From: Janthinobacterium sp. 67 | GTDB lineage: Bacteria > Pseudomonadota > Gammaproteobacteria > Burkholderiales > Burkholderiaceae_D | Direction of reading: 5' to 3' | Assembly: GCF_002797895.1 (NCBI RefSeq) | Contig: NZ_PGES01000001.1 | Span: 3,720,001-3,784,000 of the forward strand | DNA: 64,000 bases | Part shown: positions 1 through 9,985 of the stretch, piece after piece | Layout of the letters: each line of letters opens with the position of its first letter | How positions within the stretch are numbered: the first letter of the stretch is position 1 | The notes under the pieces: model-generated | What the model was told of the DNA's origin: nothing | The model's database searches: none | The model's input: only the letters and a program-made list of their open reading frames with translations | Program-made: the position numbers and the translations under genes

Positions 1-60
1 CTGATCGCCAAAATCGGCCTGCAGAATTATCTCCAGAGCCAAATGGCCGTGGAAGAATAA
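1..60 (+). CDS. C-terminal tail of an unidentified protein (partial)
   Basis: The first 19 codons read open from the window edge to a TAA at 58-60 (tail ...QSQMAVEE). A terminator follows at once, which supports this being the real end of a gene. There is too little sequence to name a family. Confidence 0.55.
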   Translation: MIAKIGLQNYLQSQMAVEE

Positions 61-75
61 TCTTCAGCACCCAAC

Positions 76-104
76 AAAAAACCGGCAGGCTTGCCGGTTT
101 TTTT
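76..104. terminator. Bidirectional rho-independent terminator
   Basis: An AAAAACCGGCA arm pairs with TGCCGGTTTTT around a 4-nt loop, with A-rich and T-rich flanks. It can end the plus-strand tail at 60 and the minus-strand transporter ending at 115. Confidence 0.85.
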
Positions 105-114
105 ACGCCTGCCG

Positions 115-1443
115 TCAAGCCTTGCCGGTCTGCGGCGGACGCAGCTTGACGAACAGCACCGCCACCGCCGCGCACAGCAACAGGGCGCCGGCCAGGCGGA
201 TGACGTTCTCCGGATTGCCGCCCAGCCAGCTGCGGTAATACAGGGGCAAGGTGAAGATCTGGATGATCATCGGAATGACGATGAACATGTTAAAAATGCC
301 CATGTAGACGCCCGTGCGCTCGGCTGGAATGCAGCCGGCCAGCATGATGTAGGGATTGCCCATGATGCTGGCCCAGGCCAGGCCCACGCCCAGCATCGGC
401 AGCAACAGCAGCGCCGGGCTGTGGATCAGCGGGATGCCCAGCATGCCCACGCCGGCCGCGCACAGGCACAGGCTGTGCATGCGCTTGGGACCGAAGCGGC
501 GCGTGAACGGCACCAGCGCGAAGGCGGCGACAAAGGCGACGAAATTGTAGAAGGCACCCACCTGCCCGTTCAGCAGGCCCGCGTCGCGAAAGCCTTGCGA
601 CGCGGGGTCCGTCGTGTGAAACAGGGTGGCCGACAGCGACAGCGCGATGTATTGCCAGTAGCAGAACATGGCGTACCACTGGAACAGGTTGACGAGGGCC
701 AGCTGCTTCATCGTCGGCGGCATGTCGCGCAGGGCCGCGCCGATGTCGGCCAGCGTATGGCGCCAGCCCGGCGGACGGCTGCGGATGGCCGCCAGTTCGG
801 CCGCCGTGAGCGGATTTTCCGGCGTCGTCTTCAAGGTCCACAGCACCGAGGCGAGCGAGAACACGGCGCCGATCAGGAAGGCGGCGATGACGATGTGCGG
901 GATATGGCTGCCGTTGACGGCATCCTTGTTCATGCCCAGCATGACGAGCAGCGACGGCGTCAGGTAGGCCAGCGTCTGCCCCAGTCCCGTAAACGCGCTT
1001 TGCGTGAGAAAACCCAGCGAATGCTGCTTCTTGTCGAGCTTGTCGCTGACGAAGGCGCGGTACGGCTCCATCGTCACGTTGTTGGCCGCGTCGAGTATCC
1101 ACAGCAGGCTGGCCGCCATCCACAGTGTGGGACTGAACGGCATGGCCAGCAGGCCCAGGCTGCACAGGATGGCGCCGATCAGGAAGTATGGCGTGCGGCG
1201 GCCCCAGCGCGTCACCGTGCGGTCGCTCATGGCGCCGATCAAGGGCTGCACGAGCAGTCCCGTCATGGGACCGGCCAGCCACAGGTAGGGCAGGCTCGCC
1301 TCGTCGGCGCCCAGGTATTTGTAGATGGGGCTCATGCTGCTTTGCTGCAGCCCAAAGCTGAACTGGATGCCGAAAAAGCCGACATTCATGTTGACGATCT
1401 GCCAGAACGACAGATGCGGACGGTGCGCGCCGGCGTCGCTCAT
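115..1443 (-). CDS. MFS/GPH-type sugar transporter, probable sucrose importer (SuxC-like)
   Basis: A 442-aa inner-membrane transporter with about 12 hydrophobic segments. It resembles the SLC45/GPH-like sugar carriers found in sucrose and maltodextrin loci: [14 protein letters not shown] in the loop after the second helix pair, then [18 protein letters not shown]. The ATG at 1443 begins MSDAG and overlaps the amylosucrase stop as ATGA, so I prefer it to the upstream Met that lies inside that gene. Last gene of the receptor-amylosucrase-transporter operon. In Xanthomonas sux loci (established) the equivalent carrier brings sucrose across the inner membrane; sucrose as substrate here is inferred from the neighbours. 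Confidence 0.82.
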   Translation of the reverse strand: MSDAGAHRPHLSFWQIVNMNVGFFGIQFSFGLQQSSMSPIYKYLGADEASLPYLWLAGPMTGLLVQPLIGAMSDRTVTRWGRRTPYFLIGAILCSLGLLAMPFSPTLWMAASLLWILDAANNVTMEPYRAFVSDKLDKKQHSLGFLTQSAFTGLGQTLAYLTPSLLVMLGMNKDAVNGSHIPHIVIAAFLIGAVFSLASVLWTLKTTPENPLTAAELAAIRSRPPGWRHTLADIGAALRDMPPTMKQLALVNLFQWYAMFCYWQYIALSLSATLFHTTDPASQGFRDAGLLNGQVGAFYNFVAFVAAFALVPFTRRFGPKRMHSLCLCAAGVGMLGIPLIHSPALLLLPMLGVGLAWASIMGNPYIMLAGCIPAERTGVYMGIFNMFIVIPMIIQIFTLPLYYRSWLGGNPENVIRLAGALLLCAAVAVLFVKLRPPQTGKA

Positions 1444-3302
1444 GATTGTTCCCTTTCCAGCCACAGCATATGCCAGGGCTGCAAGCCCACCGCGCCGGAC
1501 AGCACGCTGCCATCGAGGCTGTTGCGCCATTCGCCTGCCGGTAAAGTGAAACGCTGGCTGGCACCGCTGAAGTTGCTCAAGCTGAGAAACGCGTCGCCGC
1601 GCGACAGCGCCAGCACGGCAGGCGTGTCGGCGGGCAGCACGCTGCGTGGCGCGGCGGCGGCCAGGGCCGGCAAGCGCCGGCGCACGTCGATCAGCTGGCG
1701 CAGCGCCGGATACAGCCGGCCGCTGGCGCTCACGCCGTCGTGGCGCCAGGCCAGCAGGCTGTCGTCGAACGCGGGGCGCTGCAGCCAGCGGCTGTCCATC
1801 GCCCGGTCGGCGCGCTGCGTGTAGCTGTAATCGTTGGTCATGCCCAGTTCATCGCCCATGTACAGCACGGGCAAGGCGCCAAAGCTCAAGGCCAGGCCAT
1901 GCAGCAGCAGCAGGCGCCGCAACGCGTATTCCTGCTCCTGCACCGTGGCGGCGCTTTCCAGGCCGGCCAGCGAGGCGGCCATGCCGTTGCTGCCATGCGC
2001 CTTGTCGGCGCTGCTGCTCTGGAAGGCGGCGCCGCGCGCATAGCTGCCGGAGGCGCCGGCGAAGAACCGCGCGATGCGCGCCAGGCGCGCCGGCCCGTTC
2101 GCGCCCGCTTCGTTGAGCAGCACGTTCCAGCCGATGTCGTCGTGGCAGCGCACGTAACTGAGCCAGCTGGCGGATGGCGGCAGCGGTGGCGTGGCGGCGA
2201 TCACCTGCTGCAGCAAGTCCGTGCTTTCCTCGGCCAGCGCGCCCCAGCCGGCGGCCATCAGGCTGCTGTGATAGGCGATATGGCATTCGGGCGCGCTATC
2301 GCTGCCGAAATAGGCGGGCAGCTTGGGCGTGGGCACGATGGCTTCGGCCTTGAGCAGCACGCCCGGCGCGACGATGGCGGCAATCGCCCGCAAGGCTTGC
2401 AGCAGGCTGTGGGCTTCGGGCTGGTTCATGCAATCGCTGCCTTCGCGCTTCCACAGGAAGGCCGTCGAATCGAGACGGAACACCTCGATGCCCTTGTTCG
2501 CCAGGCCCAGCATGGCGCCGGCCATGGCCGCGAAGACGGCCGGATTGGCGTAATTCAAATCCCATTGATACGGATAGAACGTCGTCCAGACCCAGCGCCC
2601 GAGCTCCGGCACGAACGTGAAATTGCCGGGCGCCGCCTGCGGGAAGACCTGGCCCAGGGTGCGCTCGTAGCGGTCCGGCTGCGCGCGGTCGGGATAGGTA
2701 TGGAAAAAATCGCGCAGCAGCGGATCGCCCGCCTTGGCACCCAGCGCCCACGCATGGTCGTCGGCCACGTGGTTGAGGATCAGGTCCGAGCACAGGCTGA
2801 TGCCGGCCGTGCGCAACTGCGCCGTCAGTGCCAGCAAGTCGGCATTGCTGCCCAGCGCGGGATCGACTTCCTCGAAGCTGGCGACGGCAAAGCCGCCATC
2901 GCTTTCACCGGCGCGCGGGCGCAGGAACGGCAGCAGGTGCAGATACGTCACGCCCAGTTCGCGCAGGTGGGCAATGCGCGCCGCCACGCCCTGCAGGCTG
3001 CCGCCGAAGCGCTGCACGTAGGCGCTGTAACCGAGCATGGACTGGCTGGCAAACCAGTCCGGCTGCGCTTCGCGCTGCGCATCCTGCCGCAGCAGCTCGG
3101 GGGCGCGCGCCGCGTACAGCCGGCCCACGCTTTCCATCAGGTCGCCCAGCCAGGGCAGGAAGTCCGGCCGCTGGCCATACAGGCTGCCCAGGCGGTCAAG
3201 CAAGACCGCCTCCTGGTGCGCATAGCGGCGCGCCGCATCGTCGCGCAAGTGCGTGGGGAGCGGCGCGAGCAGGCGCGCCAGGGGGCTGCGTATCGACATC
3301 AT
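1440..3302 (-). CDS. Amylosucrase / sucrose hydrolase (GH13 subfamily 4)
   Basis: 620 aa, close to the 636-aa Neisseria polysaccharea amylosucrase. The GH13 residues are visible: nucleophile Asp278 in EVFRLDSTAFLWK, acid/base Glu320 in LLKAEAIV, and the transition-state pair His387-Asp388 in YVRCHDDIGW. The spacing matches Asp286/Glu328/Asp393 of the Neisseria enzyme. There is no signal peptide, so it acts in the cytoplasm on imported sucrose, releasing fructose and either building alpha-1,4-glucan or hydrolysing the glucosyl unit. Transferase and hydrolase members cannot be separated by eye. It starts 15 bp after the TonB receptor stop and overlaps the transporter start by 4 bp. MM start: the second Met is equally possible. 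Confidence 0.9.
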   Translation of the reverse strand: MMSIRSPLARLLAPLPTHLRDDAARRYAHQEAVLLDRLGSLYGQRPDFLPWLGDLMESVGRLYAARAPELLRQDAQREAQPDWFASQSMLGYSAYVQRFGGSLQGVAARIAHLRELGVTYLHLLPFLRPRAGESDGGFAVASFEEVDPALGSNADLLALTAQLRTAGISLCSDLILNHVADDHAWALGAKAGDPLLRDFFHTYPDRAQPDRYERTLGQVFPQAAPGNFTFVPELGRWVWTTFYPYQWDLNYANPAVFAAMAGAMLGLANKGIEVFRLDSTAFLWKREGSDCMNQPEAHSLLQALRAIAAIVAPGVLLKAEAIVPTPKLPAYFGSDSAPECHIAYHSSLMAAGWGALAEESTDLLQQVIAATPPLPPSASWLSYVRCHDDIGWNVLLNEAGANGPARLARIARFFAGASGSYARGAAFQSSSADKAHGSNGMAASLAGLESAATVQEQEYALRRLLLLHGLALSFGALPVLYMGDELGMTNDYSYTQRADRAMDSRWLQRPAFDDSLLAWRHDGVSASGRLYPALRQLIDVRRRLPALAAAAPRSVLPADTPAVLALSRGDAFLSLSNFSGASQRFTLPAGEWRNSLDGSVLSGAVGLQPWHMLWLEREQS

Positions 3303-3317
3303 GAATCCTATCCTTGC

Positions 3318-5612
3318 TTAGAATGCGTATTTCAGGCTGACCTTGACGGCGCGCCCCGTGATCGAGCGGGCCGCATGGCCATCGCCCTCGACTTCCGTGT
3401 AGCCGATCTTGTCGAGCAAATTGTTCGCCGTCAGCGCCACCTGCACTTGCGGCGTGAGCTGGTAATTGACGAAGGCGTTGAGCACCTGGTAGGCGGGCAA
3501 GGTGATCGTGTGCGCATCGTCGCCCCAGGACTTGCCCGTGCCGACCAGGCTGGCGCCCAGGGTGGCCGGTCCCCATTCATAGGTGGGGGCGATCTGGTAG
3601 ACGACCCGCGCCTGGCGCCGCGGCGTATTGCCGATCAGCGCCACGTCGGCCGCCGCCGTGCCCGTGATTTCGGCATCCGTGAACGTCAGGCCGCCATTGA
3701 TGCGGAAGTCGCCGGCGCTGTAGGCCGCTTCCAGTTCCACGCCCTTCGCTTCATAGCTGTTGGCCGTGCGCAGCTGGGTGGTCGCTTCGTAATTGCTTTC
3801 CTTGGTCTTGGCCTGGAACAAGGTGACGAAGGTGCTCAGGGGACCGCGCCGCCATTTCACGCCGCCTTCGATCTGGCGCACGGTGTTGATCGCCACGGGC
3901 ACGCTGCCATCGAGGGGCGTGCCGAACAGGATGCGGTCGGCATTGAAGGCCACGCCTTCGCTGACGCGGGCAAACACGGCCAGATTGGCTTGCAGCTTGT
4001 AGTTCGCGCCCAGCGAGTACGAAGTGTGGCCCAGGGTGTAGTCGACCTGCTGCACCGTCGACGGCAGATAGGTTTGCGCACCGGTGGCCTGGTTGGCCGT
4101 GCCGCTCGCATGCTGGCGGTCGCGCCGCAAGCCGCCGTCGAGATTCAGCGCGCCGCTTTCCCAGGCCAGGTTCAGGTACGGCGACGTCGTGCGGTATTCC
4201 ATGTCGACGGCGCGCGAGCAGCAGGCACCGAAGGCCGGGCCGATGTAGCCTGGCGTGCCGCTGGCCGTCTGCAGCAGCGCCGGCTGGTCGCCCGTGGCCT
4301 GCATCAGGTATTCATTGAAGTTCCAGGTCAGGCCCAGCTTTTGCTGCGACAAATACAGGCCGGCCGTGGTGGTCAGCTTGCCGCTGTCGAGAGTAAACGT
4401 CTTGGCCAGCTTGGTGTCGCTCAGGGTATTGCTGGCGTCGTCGATCGAGGTATTGAACACCACGGCGGAAAACGCGCGGCCGATATAGGGCTTGCCCTGG
4501 TTCGGGCCACTGGCAAACACATGGCTGCCGTCGCTGCCGTTATTCGAGGGGAAGACACCGATGAAGCGGCCCGAGTTGTCGGCGTAGCGGAAGTTTTCGC
4601 TCACGCTCCAGCCCTGCCCCAGCTTGAACGATGCTTCCAGCCCCACGGTATCGCTTTTCACGTGCAAGCCGTCGTTGACGCGGGTGGCCACGCGCTGGTT
4701 ATCCTTGTTCAGCACCATGTCGGGCACCCAGTACGGCGAATAGAAACTGGCCTTGCGCGGGTCGATGCCGGCGATTTCCCCGATGCGGCCATTGCGCACG
4801 CTGACCGGCACGGGCAAGGCCGTGGGCGACTGGTCGTCGAGGTGCTTGAACGACAGGCGCACGAAGCCGCTGTCGAATTCATGCGTGACATTGCCGCGCA
4901 GCTGGCCACCCTTTTCGCTGTTCACGCCACTGTGGCGTATGCCTTCGCCGGTGCGCCAGGAGCCGCCGATGAAGAAGCGCGTGCGTTCGGAAATTGGCGC
5001 GCCATAATCGAAATCGACCCTCGTCTGGTCGTAGCCCAGGCCACGGCTGATGGCCACGCTGCCGCCCTTCTCCTGGCCATTCTTGCTGATGAAATTGATG
5101 ATGCCGCCCGGCGAGTTGGTGGCCAGGGTGGAGGCCGCACCGCCGCGCACCACTTCCAGGTGGTCGAGCGTGGAATCGATCTTGACGAAGCTGTCGGGCG
5201 TGGTGAAGTTGAAGTCGCCGAACTGCAGCACGGGCAAGCCGTCTTCCTGGATCTGCACATAGCGCGCGCCGCCGGCGGAAATGGGCAGGCCGCGCACGGT
5301 GATGTTGGCATTGCCTTCGCCGCCCGAGGATTCGGCCCGCAAGCCCGGTACCGAGCGCAGGACTTCGGCGGCGCTGGTCGGTGCGTTGTGCAGGATGGTG
5401 TCGAGTTCCATGCTGCTGACGGAATTGCTCGATTTCATTTTGGACGTGCCGCCGGCGGTGCCCGTGACCACGATGCGTTCCAGATTCAGGCCATCGGCGG
5501 GGGCGGCGCTGGCGGTGTCGCTTGCCGATTGCGCGTGGGCGGCGCCCAGTTGCAGCATGGCCAGGGCGACGGCGGCAGCCATGCAGCCGCGTTGAGCAGT
5601 ACGTGTCTTCAT
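3318..5612 (-). CDS. TonB-dependent outer-membrane receptor, probable sucrose receptor (SuxA-like)
   Basis: 764 aa. A Sec signal peptide (MKTRTAQRGCMAAAVALAM, cleavage near AHAQ) is followed by a TonB-box-like LERIVVTGTAG, a plug domain (EVLRSVPGLRAESSGGEGN, NITVRGL) and a long beta-barrel ending in ...VKVSLKYAF, with the terminal Phe typical of outer-membrane proteins. The ATG at 5612 has a GGAGA ribosome site and begins the signal peptide; the longer frame upstream covers the promoter and operators. It heads the operon with amylosucrase and the transporter. By analogy with Xanthomonas SuxA it should take up sucrose across the outer membrane. Substrate is inferred from context. Confidence 0.88.
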   Translation of the reverse strand: MKTRTAQRGCMAAAVALAMLQLGAAHAQSASDTASAAPADGLNLERIVVTGTAGGTSKMKSSNSVSSMELDTILHNAPTSAAEVLRSVPGLRAESSGGEGNANITVRGLPISAGGARYVQIQEDGLPVLQFGDFNFTTPDSFVKIDSTLDHLEVVRGGAASTLATNSPGGIINFISKNGQEKGGSVAISRGLGYDQTRVDFDYGAPISERTRFFIGGSWRTGEGIRHSGVNSEKGGQLRGNVTHEFDSGFVRLSFKHLDDQSPTALPVPVSVRNGRIGEIAGIDPRKASFYSPYWVPDMVLNKDNQRVATRVNDGLHVKSDTVGLEASFKLGQGWSVSENFRYADNSGRFIGVFPSNNGSDGSHVFASGPNQGKPYIGRAFSAVVFNTSIDDASNTLSDTKLAKTFTLDSGKLTTTAGLYLSQQKLGLTWNFNEYLMQATGDQPALLQTASGTPGYIGPAFGACCSRAVDMEYRTTSPYLNLAWESGALNLDGGLRRDRQHASGTANQATGAQTYLPSTVQQVDYTLGHTSYSLGANYKLQANLAVFARVSEGVAFNADRILFGTPLDGSVPVAINTVRQIEGGVKWRRGPLSTFVTLFQAKTKESNYEATTQLRTANSYEAKGVELEAAYSAGDFRINGGLTFTDAEITGTAAADVALIGNTPRRQARVVYQIAPTYEWGPATLGASLVGTGKSWGDDAHTITLPAYQVLNAFVNYQLTPQVQVALTANNLLDKIGYTEVEGDGHAARSITGRAVKVSLKYAF

Positions 5613-5730
5613 CTTGTCTCCAGTGTTGTATGCCGATACATCGAGGTATCGCCTTGTTATGAGTACTGGCCGCCGCATGCCGTGGCGCGCTGGCTGAGCC
5701 GGTACGCCATTATTGAACGAATAAGAATTT

Positions 5731-5748
5731 ATTGCAATCGATTGCAAT
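5731..5748. promoter_or_regulatory. LacI-family operator O1 (perfect palindrome)
   Basis: ATTGCAATCGATTGCAAT is a perfect 18-bp palindrome with the central CG usual for LacI-family operators. It lies about 120 bp upstream of the receptor start, in its promoter region. The likely ligand protein is the LacI regulator encoded just upstream. Confidence 0.8.
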
Positions 5749-5840
5749 CGAGCACTGCAACATAAAAATTATGTTGTTTTTAAGGGAATTTTTCGGGCGT
5801 CGCAGAGGAAAAAATGCGATGTTTTACGCGAGCGCAGGGT

Positions 5841-5867
5841 TTTTCATGCTGCTGTGCAGCATGAAAA
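5841..5867. repeat. Perfect 12-bp inverted repeat between the two operators
   Basis: TTTTCATGCTGC is followed by a 3-nt loop (TGT) and the exact complement GCAGCATGAAAA. It lies 56 bp past the lacI-type gene stop. There is no U-run beyond the stem, so it may be a lacI 3' hairpin, a weak terminator or a protein site. Confidence 0.6.
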
Positions 5868-5888
5868 TAAGGCGGTTAATTTGAAATT

Positions 5889-5906
5889 ATTGCAATCGGT
5901 TGCATA
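5889..5906. promoter_or_regulatory. LacI-family operator O2 (imperfect)
   Basis: ATTGCAATCGGTTGCATA matches O1 at nearly every position. Centre-to-centre distance to O1 is 158 bp, close to 15 helical turns, which would suit repression by looping. It lies 17 bp beyond the regulator's stop codon. Confidence 0.7.
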
Positions 5907-5922
5907 GCCTTGCAAACACGGC

Positions 5923-6951
5923 TTAGCGGCTAGAGGCGCGCACGATCAGCTCGGTTGGCAATTGCCGCGATGGCGCGGACGCGCCATCGACCAGCGCCAG
6001 CAGCGAGGCCACCAGCGCGCGCCCGGCGGCGCGGATCGGCTGGCGCACGGTGGTCAGCGGCGGGTGGAAATACGCGGCCAGTTCGATATCGTCGTAGCCG
6101 ACGACGGCCACCTGCTCCGGCACGGCCACGCTGCGCGCGCGCAAGGCGCTGATGGCGCTCATGGCCAGCAAGTCGCTGCAGGCAAAGATGGCGTCGAACG
6201 GCAGCTGGCGATCCAGCAGTTCCTGCACGTCCGTCGCGCCGCCCTGCGGCAGGAAGGAGCCGGCCACGTACAGTTGCGGATCGGGCGCCAGTCCCTGCGC
6301 GGCCAGCGCCTGTGCATAGCCCTCGTGGCGCTGCGCCACTTCGGGCAGCCGCGTATCGCCAAAGAAGGCGATGCGCCGGCGCCCCGCCGCCAGCAGGTGC
6401 TCCGTGGCCAGCCTGCCGCCGGCGACGTTATCGCCGCCGACGGTGCAATACAGCTGCTGCGGCAATTGCGCGCCCCACACGACGATGGGTACCTGGCGCG
6501 CGGCCAGCTGGTTCAATTGTTCATGGTGGCGCCACTGGCCGATCAGGATGATGCCGATCACGCGGCCGCTGTCGAAGGACTGGGCGGCCGCATCGAGCGT
6601 TTCGGCATCCACGCGCGAAATGAGCATGTCGAAGCCCTGCTCCGTCAGCGCATCGGCCAGGCTGCCCAGCATGCTGAGGAAAAAAGGGTCGGACAGGTGC
6701 TGGCGCGTGGCCGCGTCGTACGGCACCACCACGCCGACCGTGCGGTTCTGCTTCAGGCGCAGGTTTTGCGCGCCGATATTGATGGAATACTTGAGCGAAC
6801 GGGCCAGCGCGATGACGCGCTCGCGCGTCTCTTCATTGACCAGCGAACTGCCGCTCAGCGCGCGCGACACGGTGGACGTGGACACGCCGGCCAGGCGCGC
6901 GATATCGGCCATCTGCAAGCGCTGCTGCGCCTTCGAATCGTTGCCGGTCAT
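5923..6951 (-). CDS. LacI-family transcriptional regulator (SuxR-like)
   Basis: 342 aa. The N-terminal LacI helix-turn-helix and hinge (MADIARLAGVSTSTVSRALS, residues 13-32, then LRLKQNRTVGVVVP) precede a periplasmic-binding-protein-like sensor domain with the usual DAIFACSDLLAM and VVGYDDIELAAYF motifs. It sits upstream of the receptor-amylosucrase-transporter genes, with two matching palindromes between it and the receptor. Probably a sucrose-responsive repressor. It follows the GST gene by only 7 bp and is likely transcribed with it. The inducer is not visible from sequence. Confidence 0.9.
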   Translation of the reverse strand: MTGNDSKAQQRLQMADIARLAGVSTSTVSRALSGSSLVNEETRERVIALARSLKYSINIGAQNLRLKQNRTVGVVVPYDAATRQHLSDPFFLSMLGSLADALTEQGFDMLISRVDAETLDAAAQSFDSGRVIGIILIGQWRHHEQLNQLAARQVPIVVWGAQLPQQLYCTVGGDNVAGGRLATEHLLAAGRRRIAFFGDTRLPEVAQRHEGYAQALAAQGLAPDPQLYVAGSFLPQGGATDVQELLDRQLPFDAIFACSDLLAMSAISALRARSVAVPEQVAVVGYDDIELAAYFHPPLTTVRQPIRAAGRALVASLLALVDGASAPSRQLPTELIVRASSR

Positions 6952-6958
6952 CGTGCGC

Positions 6959-7573
6959 TCACTGCGGCACGGTGTCCTTGAACGACTGCCGCTCGGACAG
7001 TTTGTCGAACAGGCGCGCCAGCGCCGGGTGATCCGCGCGCCAGTCGATTTCCGGGAAGCGGAAGCTGAGCCAGCCCAGGGTGCAGCCCACGGCCACGTCG
7101 GCCAAGGAGTAGTTCTTGCCGGCGCAATACGCGCTCTCGCCCAGGCGCGATGCCAAAGCCGCCAGGCCCAGCGTGACTTTATCCAGCTGGCGCGCGATCC
7201 AGGCGGCGCTTTGCTGCTCGGGCGGGCGCTGCGTGCGCTCCAGGCGTACCAGCACGCCCGCGTCGAGGATGCCGTCGGCCAGCGCTTCCCAGTTCTTGAT
7301 ATCGGCCCGCTCGCGGCCGTTGCCGCCGGCCGGCAGCAGTTTGCAGACGGGCGTGAGCGTGTCGAGGTATTCGACGATGACTTTCGAATCGATCAGCGTG
7401 CTGCCATCTTCCATCACCAGGCAAGGCACCTTGCCCAGCGGGTTGGCCTGGGCGATGCGGGTTTCCGGCACCCACACGTTTTCCAGCTCGAAGACATAGT
7501 CGAGCTTTTTTTCCGCCAGCACGATACGGGCTTTGCGGACATACGGGCTGGCGAGGGAACCGATCAGTTTCAT
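6959..7573 (-). CDS. Glutathione S-transferase family protein
   Basis: 204 aa: an N-terminal thioredoxin-like domain (MKLIGSLASPYVRKARIVLAEKK, NPLGKVPCLVMEDG, then the glutathione-contacting DSKVIVEYLD) and an all-helical C-terminal domain. The ATG at 7573 begins the domain exactly; in-frame upstream Mets add a non-conserved leader that runs across the -10 element. Cytosolic; substrate unknown. Its stop lies 7 bp from the LacI regulator start, so the two probably share a transcript. Confidence 0.88.
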   Translation of the reverse strand: MKLIGSLASPYVRKARIVLAEKKLDYVFELENVWVPETRIAQANPLGKVPCLVMEDGSTLIDSKVIVEYLDTLTPVCKLLPAGGNGRERADIKNWEALADGILDAGVLVRLERTQRPPEQQSAAWIARQLDKVTLGLAALASRLGESAYCAGKNYSLADVAVGCTLGWLSFRFPEIDWRADHPALARLFDKLSERQSFKDTVPQ

Positions 7574-7602
7574 AGGTACTTTAAGGTAAGGGAGCAGCAG
7601 GC

Positions 7603-7611
7603 AGTATAGCA
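7603..7611 (-). promoter_or_regulatory. Extended -10 promoter element for the GST-lacI transcript
   Basis: The minus strand reads TGCTATACT, an extended -10, about 30 bp before the GST start codon. No clear -35 is seen. Confidence 0.5.
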
Positions 7612-7742
7612 TCGGCGGCAGCGGTGTTTGGCAGCACGCGCCCGGCGCGCCCCAGGGTGTGGCAGGCATGCCGCATCGGGGCCGGATTCGGCCAAAATGA
7701 GCGCCATCCACAGCCGACGGACGGCTGGCCAGCGGCCAGCGG

Positions 7743-7751
7743 TGGTAAAAT
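7743..7751 (+). promoter_or_regulatory. Candidate extended -10 for purB
   Basis: TGGTAAAAT lies about 100 bp before the purB ATG. The -35 region is weak, as is common for extended -10 promoters. Confidence 0.4.
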
Positions 7752-7834
7752 CGCCCTTTACTGTGGCGCCGTCAGTGTTGCTGTATCGCAATTCCTACCC
7801 TTCCCCGCGCGCCACACGCCAACCGTTTCTTTAA

Positions 7835-9229
<1,395 letters not shown>

Positions 9230-9263
9230 GCAGTTTCCACATGGGGATCCTGCTATCCCACTC

Positions 9264-9308
9264 CCGCGGGGCGGCCAGCATACAAATGCTGGCCGCCCCG
9301 CGGTTTTT
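9264..9308 (+). terminator. purB terminator with a perfect 17-bp stem
   Basis: A perfect 17-bp GC-rich stem (CCGCGGGGCGGCCAGCA and its complement) encloses a 6-nt loop and is followed by TTTTT, 34 bp after the purB stop. Confidence 0.95.
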
Positions 9309-9363
9309 CCGGCAATCTTTCTTGTAGAATCTCCAGCACGCAGCGCAATTTGCTTTTCTTTGG

Positions 9364-9387
9364 TATATTAGGATTAATTAGTCCTAA
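9364..9387 (+). promoter_or_regulatory. -10 element overlapped by a palindromic operator, cytochrome b561 operon
   Basis: TATATT (9364-9369) is followed by and overlaps TTAGGATTAATTAGTCCTAA (9368-9387), a 20-bp palindrome with 9 of 10 pairs matching. A site immediately downstream of a -10 suggests a repressor operator. It lies 28 bp before the cytochrome b561 ATG. The cognate regulator is not identifiable from this window. Confidence 0.55.
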
Positions 9388-9414
9388 CACGTACTACTTT
9401 CAAGAAAGCCATCG

Positions 9415-9939
9415 ATGCAACGCTACACCACCACCGCCATCATCCTGCACTGGCTGACCGCCCTGTTGATCATCAGCGCCTTCGTCATGGGCCTGGTCAT
9501 GACGGACATTCCCGGCCTGACGCCCACCAAACTCAAATATTTCTCCTGGCATAAATGGCTGGGCGTGACCGTGCTGGCCATCGCCGCCATCCGCCTGCTG
9601 TGGCGCAAGGCCAACGTGCCGCCGCCGCACCCGGCCAGCATGGTTGCCTGGCAAAAGAAGGCGGCCGACGCCATGCACGTGCTGCTGTACATCCTGATCT
9701 TCGCCGTGCCCGTTTCCGGCTACCTGTACACGCTGGCCGCCGGCGTGCCCGTGGTCTATCTTGGCCTGTTCCAGCTGCCCGTCATCATGGCGCCGAACCC
9801 GGAACTTAAGCCGCTTTTAAAAGAAATTCATTATGTTCTGAACATGACGATGGCCGCCGCCGTGGCCGCCCATGTGCTGGCCGCGCTGAAGCACCAGTTC
9901 ATCGACCGTGACGGCGTCCTCAAGCGCATGTTGCCGTAA
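9415..9939 (+). CDS. Cytochrome b561 family protein
   Basis: 174 aa with four hydrophobic helices and conserved His residues (H12, H46, H88, H139, H153) suited to bis-haem b ligation, as in E. coli CybB-type proteins. Inner membrane; in the family it oxidises quinol and passes electrons to superoxide or periplasmic acceptors. It is followed 46 bp later by two YceI-family genes, a frequent proteobacterial pairing in which b561 and the isoprenoid-binding YceI are thought to act together. Confidence 0.92.
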   Translation: MQRYTTTAIILHWLTALLIISAFVMGLVMTDIPGLTPTKLKYFSWHKWLGVTVLAIAAIRLLWRKANVPPPHPASMVAWQKKAADAMHVLLYILIFAVPVSGYLYTLAAGVPVVYLGLFQLPVIMAPNPELKPLLKEIHYVLNMTMAAAVAAHVLAALKHQFIDRDGVLKRMLP

Positions 9940-9985
9940 CACCGACTTCCCCTTGCTCACTGAAAAACTACAGGAAAAAAACAAG

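Noticed and set aside
1740..5765. Plus-strand open frame of over 1300 codons opposite the sux-like genes
   Set aside because: It runs antisense through two well-supported genes and has no domain; long shadow frames are common at this GC content.
5760..5774. ACATAAAAATTATGT hairpin near operator O1
   Set aside because: Short AT-only inverted repeat with no positional support; could be chance.
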